Positions 51,841 through 61,166 are shown, counted from the first letter of the stretch. The stretch is DNA of 64,000 bases from Elizabethkingia sp. YR214 (GCF_003058195.1 NZ_QBUH01000005.1:1-64000); one strand, 5' to 3'. Translations and numbers: made by a program. The notes: generated by a model from the sequence alone, not told the origin.

Positions 51841-52920
51841 ATGTACAGTAAAAGAATTTTTTCAGCTCTTCTAGTTCTGTTTGCTATTATTACGCTATAC
51901 TCTCAGAATTTGGAGCAAAAAACAGATAGTATTATCAAAACTGAATTTGGAGATATCAACGGCCCAGGCGGAGTATTTATGATAACAAAGAATGGAAAAC
52001 CTATCTATAAAAAAGCGTTCGGAAAATCTAATCTGGAATTAAATACAGATCTGAATACTGAAAGTATTTTCCAGCTAGGTTCTGTAACCAAGCAGTTTAC
52101 AGCCATTGCTATACTTATTCTTGAAGAGCAAGGGAAACTAAAAGTAACTGATCTTGTATCCAAATATGTACCGGACTACCCTTCCGGAGATAAAATAAAA
52201 ATTCATCATTTGCTTACTCATACTTCCGGAATCAAAGACTTTACCAAGATGAAGTCTTTATCAGAAATTGCTCAAAAGGAGATGAAACCCAAAATGATGG
52301 TCGATTTTTTTAAAAATGAATCCATTGATTTTTCTCCGGGAGAAAAATTTGAATACAACAATGCTGGCTATGTTCTTTTAGGCTATATTATAGAATTAGC
52401 TTCTGGGGATACTTACGAAAATTTTATACAGAAAAATATCTTTGATAAATCCGGAATGACAAATTCATATTATGCAAGCGATCGAAAAGTTATCAAAAAC
52501 AGAGCCTATGGTTATCATCAGAAAGAACATGGCTATGTAAACAAAACCGTTATCAGTTTTAGTGTTCCTTTTTCATCGGGATCCTTAATGTCTACTACAA
52601 CTGATATGCTGAAGTGGCAAAAAGCTCTTAATCAGAATTTATTGCTAAAACCCGAAAATGCCCAGAAAGCTTTTAGAAAATATAAACTCAATAATGGAGA
52701 AGAATTTACTTATGGTTATGGGTGGCATATAAAAGAAATTACAGGGCAACCGACCAGAGAACATGGTGGAAGTATTTTTGGATTTAAAACAATGGGTATC
52801 TATTTTCCAAAACAGGATATCTATGTTTTGGGACTTAGCAACTGCGATTGTAATTCTCCTACAAAAATTACGACAGACATTGCTAACCTGGCTATCAAGA
52901 CCTTAGAAACACAAAGATAG
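51841..52920 (+). CDS. Serine hydrolase, beta-lactamase class C/PBP-like, 359 aa
   Basis: Exported serine hydrolase. Signal peptide about 1-21. Catalytic motifs: S-V-T-K near 81 (S-x2-K), Y-N-N near 175 (Y-x-N), and E-H-G-G near 305 (H-x-G). The fold covers DD-peptidases, esterases and beta-lactamases; no clear AmpC signature beyond these motifs, so I would not call it a resistance gene. It stands alone. Confidence 0.85.
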   Translation: MYSKRIFSALLVLFAIITLYSQNLEQKTDSIIKTEFGDINGPGGVFMITKNGKPIYKKAFGKSNLELNTDLNTESIFQLGSVTKQFTAIAILILEEQGKLKVTDLVSKYVPDYPSGDKIKIHHLLTHTSGIKDFTKMKSLSEIAQKEMKPKMMVDFFKNESIDFSPGEKFEYNNAGYVLLGYIIELASGDTYENFIQKNIFDKSGMTNSYYASDRKVIKNRAYGYHQKEHGYVNKTVISFSVPFSSGSLMSTTTDMLKWQKALNQNLLLKPENAQKAFRKYKLNNGEEFTYGYGWHIKEITGQPTREHGGSIFGFKTMGIYFPKQDIYVLGLSNCDCNSPTKITTDIANLAIKTLETQR

Positions 52921-52968
52921 TTTAAGCATTTATTCCGTATCTTTGACCTTTAAAACGGAAAAACACAT

Positions 52969-53436
52969 ATGAAGGAGCATCATTACCAGACCAGGACCGA
53001 ATGGACCGGTAATAAAGGTTCGGGTACGGATCATTATAAAAATTACGAAAGAAGCCACAATATTATTGTTGAACAAAAAGCTATAATTCAGGCATCTTCT
53101 GATCCTGCCTTTCTGGGTGATCCAACGAAACATAATCCTGAAGACTTACTGGTTTCGTCTCTCTCGTCATGTCATATGCTTTGGTATCTGCACTTCTGCT
53201 CTGCAAATCATATTATAGTGGAGGAATATACAGACACAGCTCAGGGTATAATGCTTGAAGAACAAAATGGAAATGGCTACTTTAAAGAAGTAACACTGAA
53301 TCCTGTTGTTATTGTTAAAAGCAGCGACATGATTGAAAAAGCTATCGAGCTTCATAAAAAAGCACATGAATACTGCTTTATTGCCAATTCCGTGAATTTT
53401 CCTGTAAAACATAATCCAATAGTTAAAACAAAATAA
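52969..53436 (+). CDS. OsmC-family peroxiredoxin-like protein, 155 aa
   Basis: Thiol peroxidase fold. The two reactive Cys are in S-S-C-H-M-L-W near 65 and A-H-E-Y-C-F near 131. The start H-Y-Q-T-R-T-E-W-T-G-N is family typical. It reduces organic hydroperoxides in known members. Overlaps nothing; Lgt follows after 7 bases, so the two are likely co-transcribed, which is an odd pairing but common in flavobacteria. Confidence 0.88.
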   Translation: MKEHHYQTRTEWTGNKGSGTDHYKNYERSHNIIVEQKAIIQASSDPAFLGDPTKHNPEDLLVSSLSSCHMLWYLHFCSANHIIVEEYTDTAQGIMLEEQNGNGYFKEVTLNPVVIVKSSDMIEKAIELHKKAHEYCFIANSVNFPVKHNPIVKTK

Positions 53437-53443
53437 AAAATCA

Positions 53444-54283
53444 ATGAGTTTACTCTACATCAACTGGAATGTAAATCCTGAAATCGTTAATATAGGTGGT
53501 GGATTTCCGCTAAAATATTATGGTTTATTATTTTGTATAGGACTAATTCTTTGTTATAATCTTCTTGGGAAAGTATATAAAAAAGAGCAATTAAGTGAAA
53601 AAGCACATGAAGCTCTATTTACTTACGCCTTTATCGGAATCCTGGTAGGTGCAAGATTAGGACATTGCTTATTTTATGACTTCGATTATTATTCCCAACA
53701 TCCATTAGAAATATTCCTACCTATTCAAAAAGGTGAAGATGGTGCTTATCATTTTATCGGATATGCCGGATTGGCCAGCCATGGTGGCATAATTGGTCTG
53801 ATTATTATGATGATTTTCTATGCCCGAAAATACAAAATACAATTTCTGAGAATTTTTGATATCATTGCTATTGTTGCTCCATTAGGTGGTGCATTTATCC
53901 GATTAGGAAATTTGATGAATTCTGAAATAATAGGTACACCTTCTAACTTACCATGGGCATTTATCTTCAGACATGTAGATGATGTTCCGAGGCACCCGGC
54001 ACAGCTCTATGAAGCAATTTCTTATTTTATTATCTTCTTTTTGGTTTATTTTATTTACCAAAAAGGAATCTTCAAGGCTGGAAAAGGCTTTTATTTTGGA
54101 ATAAGCATCTGCCTTATCTTCATTTTAAGAATTGCTGTAGAATTTATAAAAGTAGATCAGGTAGGCTTCGAACATGGAATGGTTCTGAATATGGGACAAA
54201 TCTTAAGTATTCCGTTTATAATACTGGGACTCTTCTTTATCATCAGGAATCTTCTGGGCATGAAGAAACTTCAGACTTCATAA
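53444..54283 (+). CDS. lgt: Prolipoprotein diacylglyceryl transferase Lgt, 279 aa
   Basis: Inner-membrane enzyme that adds diacylglycerol to the lipobox Cys of prolipoproteins. Seen: P-L-K-Y-Y-G-L-L-F near 22, G-A-R-L-G-H near 68, G-G-A-F-I-R-L-G-N-L-M-N-S-E near 147-160 (the Lgt signature) and H-P-A-Q-L-Y-E near 181. Seven helices. It is needed by the many lipoproteins in this window, including the fimbrillin-like ones. Starts 7 bases after the OsmC gene. Confidence 0.93.
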   Translation: MSLLYINWNVNPEIVNIGGGFPLKYYGLLFCIGLILCYNLLGKVYKKEQLSEKAHEALFTYAFIGILVGARLGHCLFYDFDYYSQHPLEIFLPIQKGEDGAYHFIGYAGLASHGGIIGLIIMMIFYARKYKIQFLRIFDIIAIVAPLGGAFIRLGNLMNSEIIGTPSNLPWAFIFRHVDDVPRHPAQLYEAISYFIIFFLVYFIYQKGIFKAGKGFYFGISICLIFILRIAVEFIKVDQVGFEHGMVLNMGQILSIPFIILGLFFIIRNLLGMKKLQTS

Positions 54284-54323
54284 ATCAGGCAAAAAGAGCC
54301 CCAGTCTAAAAAAAACTGAAATT

Positions 54324-55223
54324 TTATTTAGCATATTTCTTGGCACCCAGTACACAAAGGATAACTCCCAGAGTGACTGCAATCATGCCTATACTTACTT
54401 TCTCATGAAGTAAGGTAGAAGCTAGCGCCAGCGCGAAAAATGGCTGTAACTGCTGTAACTGGCCCACAGCAGCAATACCTCCCTGCGCAAGTCCTTTGTA
54501 CCAGAATATAAACCCTATAAACATACTGAACAAAGCTACATAAGCAACCCCAACCCACGCGGAAATACTGACTGTACCAATAGATTCAGGGAGCAGAAAA
54601 AAAGTTAAAGGAGCAGTAATTGGTAATGCAATAACCAATGCCCACGAAATAACCTGCCAACCGCCAAGGTCTTTAGAAAGCTTTGCGCCTTCGGCATAAC
54701 TAAGAGCACATAATATAATTGCCAGAATCATTAACAGATCTCCAACTGGTGCAACAGAAATCCCTTGTGCTACAGCATAGCCTACAACCAAAAGGCTTCC
54801 TAAAATTGAGAATACCCAAAAAAGAGGCTTTGGAGCTTTCTCTCCACCACGAAAAATTCCGAAGATAGCTGTTGCCAGCGGTAACAAACCTATAAATACA
54901 ATGGAATGAGCTGAAGTAAAATACTGCAGTGCCATAGCGGAAAGCAACGGAAACCCAACAACACCTCCAAAAGAAACCAGCATAATGGGAACAATTTGTT
55001 GTTTTGATGGCCTTTTTTCTTTAAAAATAAGCAGGACAAGTAATGCAATAACTCCTGCTATAGAAGCCCTTGCTGCTGTTACAAAATACGGAGATAAATC
55101 CATAACAGCGACTTTGGTAGCCGGTAACGACCCGCTGAAAAGTAAAACTCCTATAAAGCCGTTAACCCAGCCTTTGGTTGTGTTATCATTTGATACACCA
55201 GATATTACAGTATCTCTCATCAT
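54324..55223 (-). CDS. EamA/DMT-family transporter, 299 aa
   Basis: Ten-helix drug/metabolite transporter made of two EamA repeats. Seen: L-P-A-T-K-V-A-V near 34 in helix 1, and the second repeat ending G-M-I-A-V-T-L-G-V-I-L-C-V. Start chosen at 55223 (M-M-R-D-T-V), because the longer frame would overlap the divergent MocR promoter. The adjacent MocR-type regulator on the other strand likely controls it; such pairs often export an amino acid or amine. Confidence 0.87.
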   Translation of the reverse strand: MMRDTVISGVSNDNTTKGWVNGFIGVLLFSGSLPATKVAVMDLSPYFVTAARASIAGVIALLVLLIFKEKRPSKQQIVPIMLVSFGGVVGFPLLSAMALQYFTSAHSIVFIGLLPLATAIFGIFRGGEKAPKPLFWVFSILGSLLVVGYAVAQGISVAPVGDLLMILAIILCALSYAEGAKLSKDLGGWQVISWALVIALPITAPLTFFLLPESIGTVSISAWVGVAYVALFSMFIGFIFWYKGLAQGGIAAVGQLQQLQPFFALALASTLLHEKVSIGMIAVTLGVILCVLGAKKYAK

Positions 55224-55268
55224 GTTTTCTTTTTTCTGAATACAAATGTATAGTGTTAAAAAAAATAA

Positions 55269-55313
55269 ATACAGTATCAATTTTTGAAATTTTAATGGAT
55301 ACAGATATATTTG
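55269..55313 (+). promoter_or_regulatory. MocR promoter with repeated ATACAG sites
   Basis: ATACAGTAT (55269-55277) and ATACAGATAT (55299-55308) are direct repeats 30 bases apart, about three helical turns. TTTG at 55283-55286 is 19 bases before TATATTTG (55306-55313), a full -33/-7 pair. The G of the -7 box is only 5 bases before the ATG at 55318, so the transcript would be nearly leaderless. A second -7 box for the EamA gene lies at 55243-55250 on the minus strand. Confidence 0.6.
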
Positions 55314-55317
55314 TACT

Positions 55318-56736
55318 ATGAAAAATGATTTCCTGTACAGCTCGATCACACATAAACTTTCTTCTCAGATCAAAAACGGAGTACTGAAAGAAGGCGAACG
55401 CCTGCCTTCTGTGAGGACTTTATGCCAGAATCATAATGTAAGTATGAATACAGCCAAAAGAGTTTTTCTGGAACTAGAATCACAATCTCTGATTTATTCG
55501 GTACCCCAATCCGGATATTTTGTAAACCAGCTTCCATATCTGCGTTTACCACTTCCTGAAACGAGTAAGCCATCCCCTGTTGCCAGCAGCAATGAGCCTA
55601 ATGAGCTTATCAACAAGGTATTTACAAATATTGGTCGTGAGGATTTAACGCTTTTTTCTATTGGAGCACCAGACGGTGAACTAATCCCACTACCCCAACT
55701 GAAAAAAGAAGTAATACAGGCTACAAGAACTCTAAAAGGAGGCGGAACATCTTATGAATCTCTTCAGGGTAATGTAACTCTTCGTCGCATGATTGCTGTC
55801 AGATCTCTTAACTGGGGCGGAAATCTAAATGAAGACGATATTATTACCACCAACGGCGGAATGAATTCTTTATCTTTCTGCCTGATGGCTCTTACCAAAC
55901 CGGGAGATACAATAGCAATAGAGAGCCCTTGCTATCCGGGAATATTACAACTGGCGATAAGTTTGAGATTAAAAGTACTGGAACTTCCAACCCATCCTGA
56001 AACCGGACTTCTGATTGAAGAACTGGAAAAACTGGTTTCAAAAATAGATATATGTCTTCTGATTCCTAATTTTAATACTCCTTTAGGCAGTTGCATGCCT
56101 GATGAAAATAAGAAAGCAGTAGTACAACTTCTCTCAAAACATAATATTCCTATTGTGGAAGACGATGTTTATGGAGATCTTCATTTTGGCAACAAAAGAC
56201 CAAGTTGCTGTAAAGCTTTTGACACAGAAGGAAATGTACTTTGGTGCAGTTCTATATCCAAAACCCTTGCTGCAGGATACCGCGTGGGATGGATTGCCCC
56301 GGGAAAATATAAAGACCAGATAATGAAGCTGAAACTGGTACACTCTATCTGCTCCAACTCTATTATCAATGAAAGCGTCGGCAGTTTTTTAAAAAGTGGT
56401 AAATATGAAAAACACTTGTGGCAACTTCGGAAAACACTTCAGGAAAACTATTTAAACTATGCCCAAACTATAGCCCAATATTTTCCGGAAGGGACTAAAA
56501 TAAGTCAGCCCAAAGGCGGGCTTGCATTGTGGGTAGAATTCACTGAAGATATAAATACCGTTGAGCTTTTTGAACTGGCAATGAAAAAGAATATCTGTAT
56601 TGCTCCGGGGCGTGTATTTACACTTCAGGATCAATATCACAATTGTATGCGCCTTACTTTGGGATTACCGTGGAATGAATCTTTAAAAGAAAAATTAATT
56701 GAAGTAGGCAATCTGGCAAAAGCATTGATTAAATAA
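55318..56736 (+). CDS. MocR-type GntR regulator with aminotransferase domain, 472 aa
   Basis: Fusion of an N-terminal GntR winged helix (about 1-75, with L-P-S-V-R-T-L-C-Q-N-H near 28 and V-P-Q-S-G-Y-F-V) and a fold type I PLP domain (about 100-470). The PLP Lys lies in S-S-I-S-K-T-L-A-A-G-Y-R near 305-316, and the aspartate in V-E-D-D-V-Y-G-D near 280. These proteins bind PLP plus an amine ligand and switch genes such as PLP synthesis, GABA use or exporters. Divergent from the EamA transporter, its likely target. Confidence 0.9.
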   Translation: MKNDFLYSSITHKLSSQIKNGVLKEGERLPSVRTLCQNHNVSMNTAKRVFLELESQSLIYSVPQSGYFVNQLPYLRLPLPETSKPSPVASSNEPNELINKVFTNIGREDLTLFSIGAPDGELIPLPQLKKEVIQATRTLKGGGTSYESLQGNVTLRRMIAVRSLNWGGNLNEDDIITTNGGMNSLSFCLMALTKPGDTIAIESPCYPGILQLAISLRLKVLELPTHPETGLLIEELEKLVSKIDICLLIPNFNTPLGSCMPDENKKAVVQLLSKHNIPIVEDDVYGDLHFGNKRPSCCKAFDTEGNVLWCSSISKTLAAGYRVGWIAPGKYKDQIMKLKLVHSICSNSIINESVGSFLKSGKYEKHLWQLRKTLQENYLNYAQTIAQYFPEGTKISQPKGGLALWVEFTEDINTVELFELAMKKNICIAPGRVFTLQDQYHNCMRLTLGLPWNESLKEKLIEVGNLAKALIK

Positions 56737-56760
56737 TTATACTTCGGAAAGCATATAAAT

Positions 56761-56789
56761 TAAAACCGGTAGTCCTTGGAACTACCGGT
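56761..56789 (-). terminator. Terminator between convergent MocR and fimbrillin/FISUMP genes
   Basis: 9-bp stem ACCGGTAGT / ACTACCGGT with a 7-base loop; the T-run is on the minus strand side, so it serves the FISUMP gene best. Confidence 0.75.
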
Positions 56790-56873
56790 AAAACATATCA
56801 GTTTTTTAAACAAACGATGAAATTGTTCTTATGGAAGACTACACCTTTATTTTCAAAGGCATACTTCTTATAA

Positions 56874-58763
56874 TTAATTATATTCTCTTATACATCTAAC
56901 GGCCATCCCGTGCGTAGGATGTGTTGTCCCTGAAGAGATAGTTCCTGATGGCGTTATGGAAGAGAAGTAAACCAAATCTGCCCCACTCTCGTCTCTTGAG
57001 CTTGTCCAATAAAACGCATTCTCTGTACGGCGAGCTGCCAATTCCCCTTGAGCAGAACTCGGAACTTTGGTGGAAGTAACCCGGCGATAACCACCAAAAG
57101 GAATAAATAATGCATTCCCCAGCCAACGTCCTCTGCCATACTCATCTCCAAAATCAACACTTGCATTTCCTGCTCTTGTGAATTTATTAAATCCATCTGC
57201 CGCATTAGCGGCATCACTCCATTCTTCTTTAGTAGGAACCCTGTAACCACTCGGGCAAGGGTTGCTCGCTCCACCGTTACCACTGGTTGTCCATGAATCG
57301 GCAGCAAGTGTAGAAGCTCCGGAAGAAGTATCTGTCCATGGATATAATCCACCCGCGATCCATCCTATTCCTCTCCATCCGATACCATTGGGATTACCTG
57401 CCGGAGCTCCCGGAGAATTGAATGCTAATCCCGGATTATACTTCGTATCCTGATCTACGTCCTTAGTAATCCATCTTATATTTTGCTGATTGCCTTGTCC
57501 ATTACTTCCCCACTGGTATTTGGCACCATGGAATCTTTTAATATTAGTAGTACTGCTTACATCAAATGGATTAAAGTTACCACTGGTATCTACTCCTAGA
57601 TCATTACACATAAACTCACGCCACACTTTATTGTCAATGGTCATCTGACTTGCGCCTTTTGGCCTTGTATACGCACCACACTTTTTAATTTCAACATTAA
57701 GATTTTGTTTATACTCCGGCAGCAATTTAAACGAGGAATTAATCGACTGTGTTTTTGTAACCGCAGGTGTTTTTGTATTATCAGTTATTGTAACATTAGC
57801 CGAAAAAGTAGCCGTTTTAGTATTATCAATACTGGTATTGGTGTTAATCAAAACATTATTTAGAGTTTGGCTTTGAGCTTTTGCAGTACCATTAATTGAC
57901 GTTAGATTAATAACCTTATTTTCATAATCAGTACGCCCCGAGATGATTCCGCCATTAGTCCCGCTGAAGGCTATAGATCCATCTTTAGCATGCGGTATCG
58001 TCAGTACTGTATTTGTAATTCCACTTCCTGAAAAAGATAATTGAGAGTCTAATACATTTACATTTACCTTCTCTATTAATGCCGTTTTATGACGAAGAAT
58101 AATTCCAAGTGTATTATTACCTTTCACAAATGTTTGACTAGGCATCTTTACATACATCATATCAGTATTATTGATATAATCGGCTTTTGCACTACTGATA
58201 TTACCTTTTTCAGTAGTAATATTGGGTAATGAAGCTGTTGCAAAAGAATATGCTACTATATCATAAGAAATACTATTATCCAACCAAAGATCACCTTCTG
58301 CAGGATTAACAAGCTCTACATTGGCACCATTCACTCTATAATCTCTATGAGCAACATAGGCTCCCGGGCTTGTAGAGGATGCACTTCTATAGGCAATAAC
58401 ACGAAACTGCATCCCATTTCCTAGATTATTGCCACTCACAGCCGCTTTTGCACCACTTATAGCTGCCTGGGTATTTAATCCTTGAAAAACCGGGGTAACC
58501 TCTGTTGAAACAAAGGTACTTGGATCTATCATTGTAATCTGGGTTTGCACTGCGTTAGAAGGTGATATATTTACTTTTCCAGCCGATGCTGTAAACCCAG
58601 GCTCTGTAGCTCCGGCAAAATCAGAACCCAATAGGTTAATTTTTATAGTAGTATTTGCTTTAGAATCAGGATTTAAAGTATTGTCTGTATCATTACTTCT
58701 ACAAGAAGACAATAGTACTAATAGTAAAGTTATACTTAAACTTTTAAATTTTTCTGTTTTCAT
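56874..58763 (-). CDS. Fimbrillin-like lipoprotein with FISUMP-type C-terminus, 629 aa
   Basis: Lipobox L-S-S-C near 21. The first 370 residues follow the plan of the fimbrillin-like paralogs: signal, N-terminal domain, then Y-K-Q-N-L-N-V-E-I-K-K-C-G near 360, which aligns with the paralogs' N-L-N-L-R-F-G-P-C. After this point the tail is replaced by a FISUMP-like domain: W-M-like start K-V-W-R-E-F-M, K-Y-Q-W-G near 430, N-P-C-P-S-G-Y-R-V-P-T-K-E-E-W near 515, and A-F-Y-W-T-S-S near 592, with a final A-V-R-C-I. FISUMP domains are found in secreted adhesion-type proteins, so a tip adhesin is plausible. Transcribed after the 64-residue protein. Confidence 0.8.
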   Translation of the reverse strand: MKTEKFKSLSITLLLVLLSSCRSNDTDNTLNPDSKANTTIKINLLGSDFAGATEPGFTASAGKVNISPSNAVQTQITMIDPSTFVSTEVTPVFQGLNTQAAISGAKAAVSGNNLGNGMQFRVIAYRSASSTSPGAYVAHRDYRVNGANVELVNPAEGDLWLDNSISYDIVAYSFATASLPNITTEKGNISSAKADYINNTDMMYVKMPSQTFVKGNNTLGIILRHKTALIEKVNVNVLDSQLSFSGSGITNTVLTIPHAKDGSIAFSGTNGGIISGRTDYENKVINLTSINGTAKAQSQTLNNVLINTNTSIDNTKTATFSANVTITDNTKTPAVTKTQSINSSFKLLPEYKQNLNVEIKKCGAYTRPKGASQMTIDNKVWREFMCNDLGVDTSGNFNPFDVSSTTNIKRFHGAKYQWGSNGQGNQQNIRWITKDVDQDTKYNPGLAFNSPGAPAGNPNGIGWRGIGWIAGGLYPWTDTSSGASTLAADSWTTSGNGGASNPCPSGYRVPTKEEWSDAANAADGFNKFTRAGNASVDFGDEYGRGRWLGNALFIPFGGYRRVTSTKVPSSAQGELAARRTENAFYWTSSRDESGADLVYFSSITPSGTISSGTTHPTHGMAVRCIREYN

Positions 58764-58849
58764 ATTTGTTTGTTTTTTTAGATAAAATGTTTTTAAAGCA
58801 TGGGAATTTTCATTAGTGACCTGTAATAGATTCTAATAATAAAAGAAGG

Positions 58850-59044
58850 CTATTCCCAAATAATTTCCCCAGTTTGAGTATCTGTCCCTTCCCAATCTGT
58901 TTTCACAGTAGTATCAGGTTTTACCAGTGCAGATGTAGCGGATATTCCTGCTTCCATCTCAACCAAAACAATCTCAAATACGGGTGGGATATACACGTGC
59001 TTTTTACCATGAAATAACATTTCATCTTTCTTTGTTTTTTCCAT
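58850..59044 (-). CDS. Short conserved protein preceding the FISUMP fimbrillin gene, 64 aa
   Basis: Second member of the short family. Core Y-I-P-P-V-F-E-I-V-L-V-E-M-E-A-G-I-S-A-T-S-A-L-V near 18-41 and end I-I-W-E. Its leader (GACACAAACAAAA before ATG) has the same style as the other operon. It lies 86 bases before the FISUMP gene on the same strand. The N-terminal 17 residues are basic and differ from the other member, so only the core is conserved. Function unknown. Confidence 0.75.
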   Translation of the reverse strand: MEKTKKDEMLFHGKKHVYIPPVFEIVLVEMEAGISATSALVKPDTTVKTDWEGTDTQTGEIIWE

Positions 59045-59403
59045 TTTTGTTTGTGTCTTAAAATTTTTATTTGTCTATTAATAAATTCCTATTCATATGA
59101 AACAGGAACTGTGATCGTAAAAATTTACCGCAAATATGAAAAATCATGCCTCTTCCTAAAAGAAAAGGCACATACAATAAAGGAAATAGCAATAAAAAAA
59201 CAGGTTCATTTTCAGAAAAAAGAACATACAAAAAACCGCAACACGCTAAAAATAAGCACATTGAAAAAAGACACTTATTTGGGCTATGCTTTATTAAAAT
59301 GGATAGCTATTTTCTGAAATCATACACTAGAAATCAATATTATGCTATAATTTCAGATTAACAAAAGTATTCAGATTTGGTATAATATCTCTTAAAGCTC
59401 TCT
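59045..59403. other. Intergenic region upstream of the second fimbrillin-like unit
   Basis: About 359 bases. CAAAAGTA at 59372-59379 is a possible minus-strand -7 box (TACTTTTG), which would give a leader over 300 bases, similar to the other operon. Open frames of 64-88 codons in this span are Lys-rich, without ribosome sites, and I do not call them. Confidence 0.45.
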
Positions 59404-60876
59404 CTACTCTTTAGAATGATATTTCTTTATATACTCCAAAGGCTTCATTTGGGTATTATTAAAAAATGCAGAAGTAAAAGCCCTTTGCGAAGAAAATCCG
59501 GAGAGTTCTGCCAAATAGTAGATTTTAAATTTACTAAAGTTAGGGTCTGTTTTCAACTTATTAATAACATACTGTATTCTAAGATCATTAATGTACTGAA
59601 CAAATGGTTTGTTCTTATGCCTCTTTATGACAAGTGATAAGTATTTTGTATTACACTGGAATCTATTGGCTATGCTGTATAAGGATGTCTCTTTATCTAT
59701 AAAAGCTTCCTGTTTTTCAAATTTGCTTAAATGATAGAGAATTTTTTCTTCTGTTTCTGTACTTATGTTAATATCAGCCTGCAGGGTTTCTTTTTTCTCT
59801 TCCTGTGAACTATTTATTTTTTCAGACTTCTTTTTATAAATTAAAAAGAAATAAATGACTGCTAATCCAAAAGCAATACAAGCCATTGTTATTAAAATCG
59901 GAGTGACTTTAATCGGAGCTGGTTTACTTGCCGTATTGTATATTTCGTTTACAGCATGCTGGTTTTTCTGAGTTCCGTTTAAATATAAGTTTTGATATTG
60001 TTGTAAATAATAAAATGCATTTTTACTATCACCCGCTTCCCCATAAGCCTCAGAAAGGCCTTTTAATATCTCTAGTTTTTTATCATAAAAGCTCTCTTCC
60101 TTACAATAGCTTAAAGCTTTTTTATATTGTTCAATGGCTTCAGAATATTTACCCTGTGCAGCTAAAAGATAACCAATATCATGGTAGGTAAAAGCCAATT
60201 TATAAGTATCGTTGACATTAATAAACTCCAAAGCCTTTTGTGAATATACATAAGCCGAATCGTATTTCTTGGTTTTGGAATAGAGGTAGCTTAGATTCGT
60301 ATATGCTGAAGGTAGTAATTCTTTTCTGGAGGCTTCGTTACTTACTTTCAAATAGCTATTAATGGCTTTTTGGGCAACAACAATCTTTTTATCCAGTTCC
60401 TTATTGTTATCCATTAGTACAAGTAAAGAACCATAAATTCCGCCTTTAATTTCATAAGCCTCATCATTTTGCTTCCTCGAAACCAAAACAAGTGCCTGAT
60501 CAAGTAGTTCTCTGGATTTGTCCAATAATCCCATCTTAGCGTACTGCGTTCCAAGGATTCTCAACCCCAGTGCCTCCCCTTCGCTATAATTGTTCCTTTT
60601 GGCAGATTCAATAGCGGCATTAGCATAATAAATACAGGAATCGGGACTTCCTTTTAAATAAAAAGCAAAGCCTGTAATATAATCAGCCTTTGACACAATA
60701 TTGAATTTATTAGTCTTTAAAGCTTTCTCTTTTAATACTCTGCTTTCTTTTATTACATTATCAGGAGAATTGTTTACTTCTTTTCTTAATTCATTATACC
60801 TCTCATTTAAGTCCTGACAAAATACGAACTGAGAAAAAAGTAATAATACTACTAGTAAGTAAAGGTTTTTCATCAT
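59404..60876 (-). CDS. TPR-AraC membrane regulator, 490 aa
   Basis: One-component regulator with a signal peptide (about 1-20), tetratricopeptide repeats over about 70-300 (e.g. A-F-T-Y-H-D-I-G-Y-L-L-A-A-Q-G-K-Y-S-E-A-I-E-Q-Y-K-K-A-L), one membrane helix near 325-345, and an intracellular C-terminal AraC HTH (about 385-488, with L-S-G-F-S-S-Q-R-A-F-T-S-A-F). Sensing across the envelope is therefore likely. It is next to the second fimbrillin-like unit and on the same strand, upstream of it, so it may control that unit. Confidence 0.85.
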   Translation of the reverse strand: MMKNLYLLVVLLLFSQFVFCQDLNERYNELRKEVNNSPDNVIKESRVLKEKALKTNKFNIVSKADYITGFAFYLKGSPDSCIYYANAAIESAKRNNYSEGEALGLRILGTQYAKMGLLDKSRELLDQALVLVSRKQNDEAYEIKGGIYGSLLVLMDNNKELDKKIVVAQKAINSYLKVSNEASRKELLPSAYTNLSYLYSKTKKYDSAYVYSQKALEFINVNDTYKLAFTYHDIGYLLAAQGKYSEAIEQYKKALSYCKEESFYDKKLEILKGLSEAYGEAGDSKNAFYYLQQYQNLYLNGTQKNQHAVNEIYNTASKPAPIKVTPILITMACIAFGLAVIYFFLIYKKKSEKINSSQEEKKETLQADINISTETEEKILYHLSKFEKQEAFIDKETSLYSIANRFQCNTKYLSLVIKRHKNKPFVQYINDLRIQYVINKLKTDPNFSKFKIYYLAELSGFSSQRAFTSAFFNNTQMKPLEYIKKYHSKE

Positions 60877-61034
60877 AAATCATTGTGTGTATCATGGAAT
60901 AATCAGAGTTATTAACCCAGAATATCCGAAAGCAATTATAAAGAAAAAACAAATAATAATCACATAAAAAATATAGTATTCCCCAAATTGTAGATGTATT
61001 ATGTTTCTATTCTTAATAAAGACATTTTATTTAG

Positions 61035-61093
61035 GAAGAAGCCAACTTGTTATTTTTATCTTTAATCTTTATGAGATAAACTCTCTCTTCAGA
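61035..61093 (-). pseudogene. Fragment duplicated from the GNAT gene
   Basis: About 59 bases match 63431-63489 with a handful of differences and on the same strand encode V-Y-L-I-K-I-K-D-K-N-N-K-L-A-S-S, against V-Y-L-I-K-I-K-D-K-N-N-E-L-A-S-S in the GNAT protein. Similarity stops abruptly on both sides. The 86-codon open frame across it is not a real gene. It lies in the gap 60877-61166, in which nothing else is recognised. Confidence 0.7.
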
Positions 61094-61166
61094 TACTTTT
61101 TTTGTTAATATATATTTTTTAAAAGACGAATCATTGTATATTAGTCTGGTAATAAATCTTTTAGCT

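Noticed and set aside
59051-59361. Lys-rich open frames of 71-88 codons upstream of the second short protein
   Set aside because: They lack starts with ribosome sites and overlap each other and the likely leader region; low-complexity AT-rich DNA explains them.
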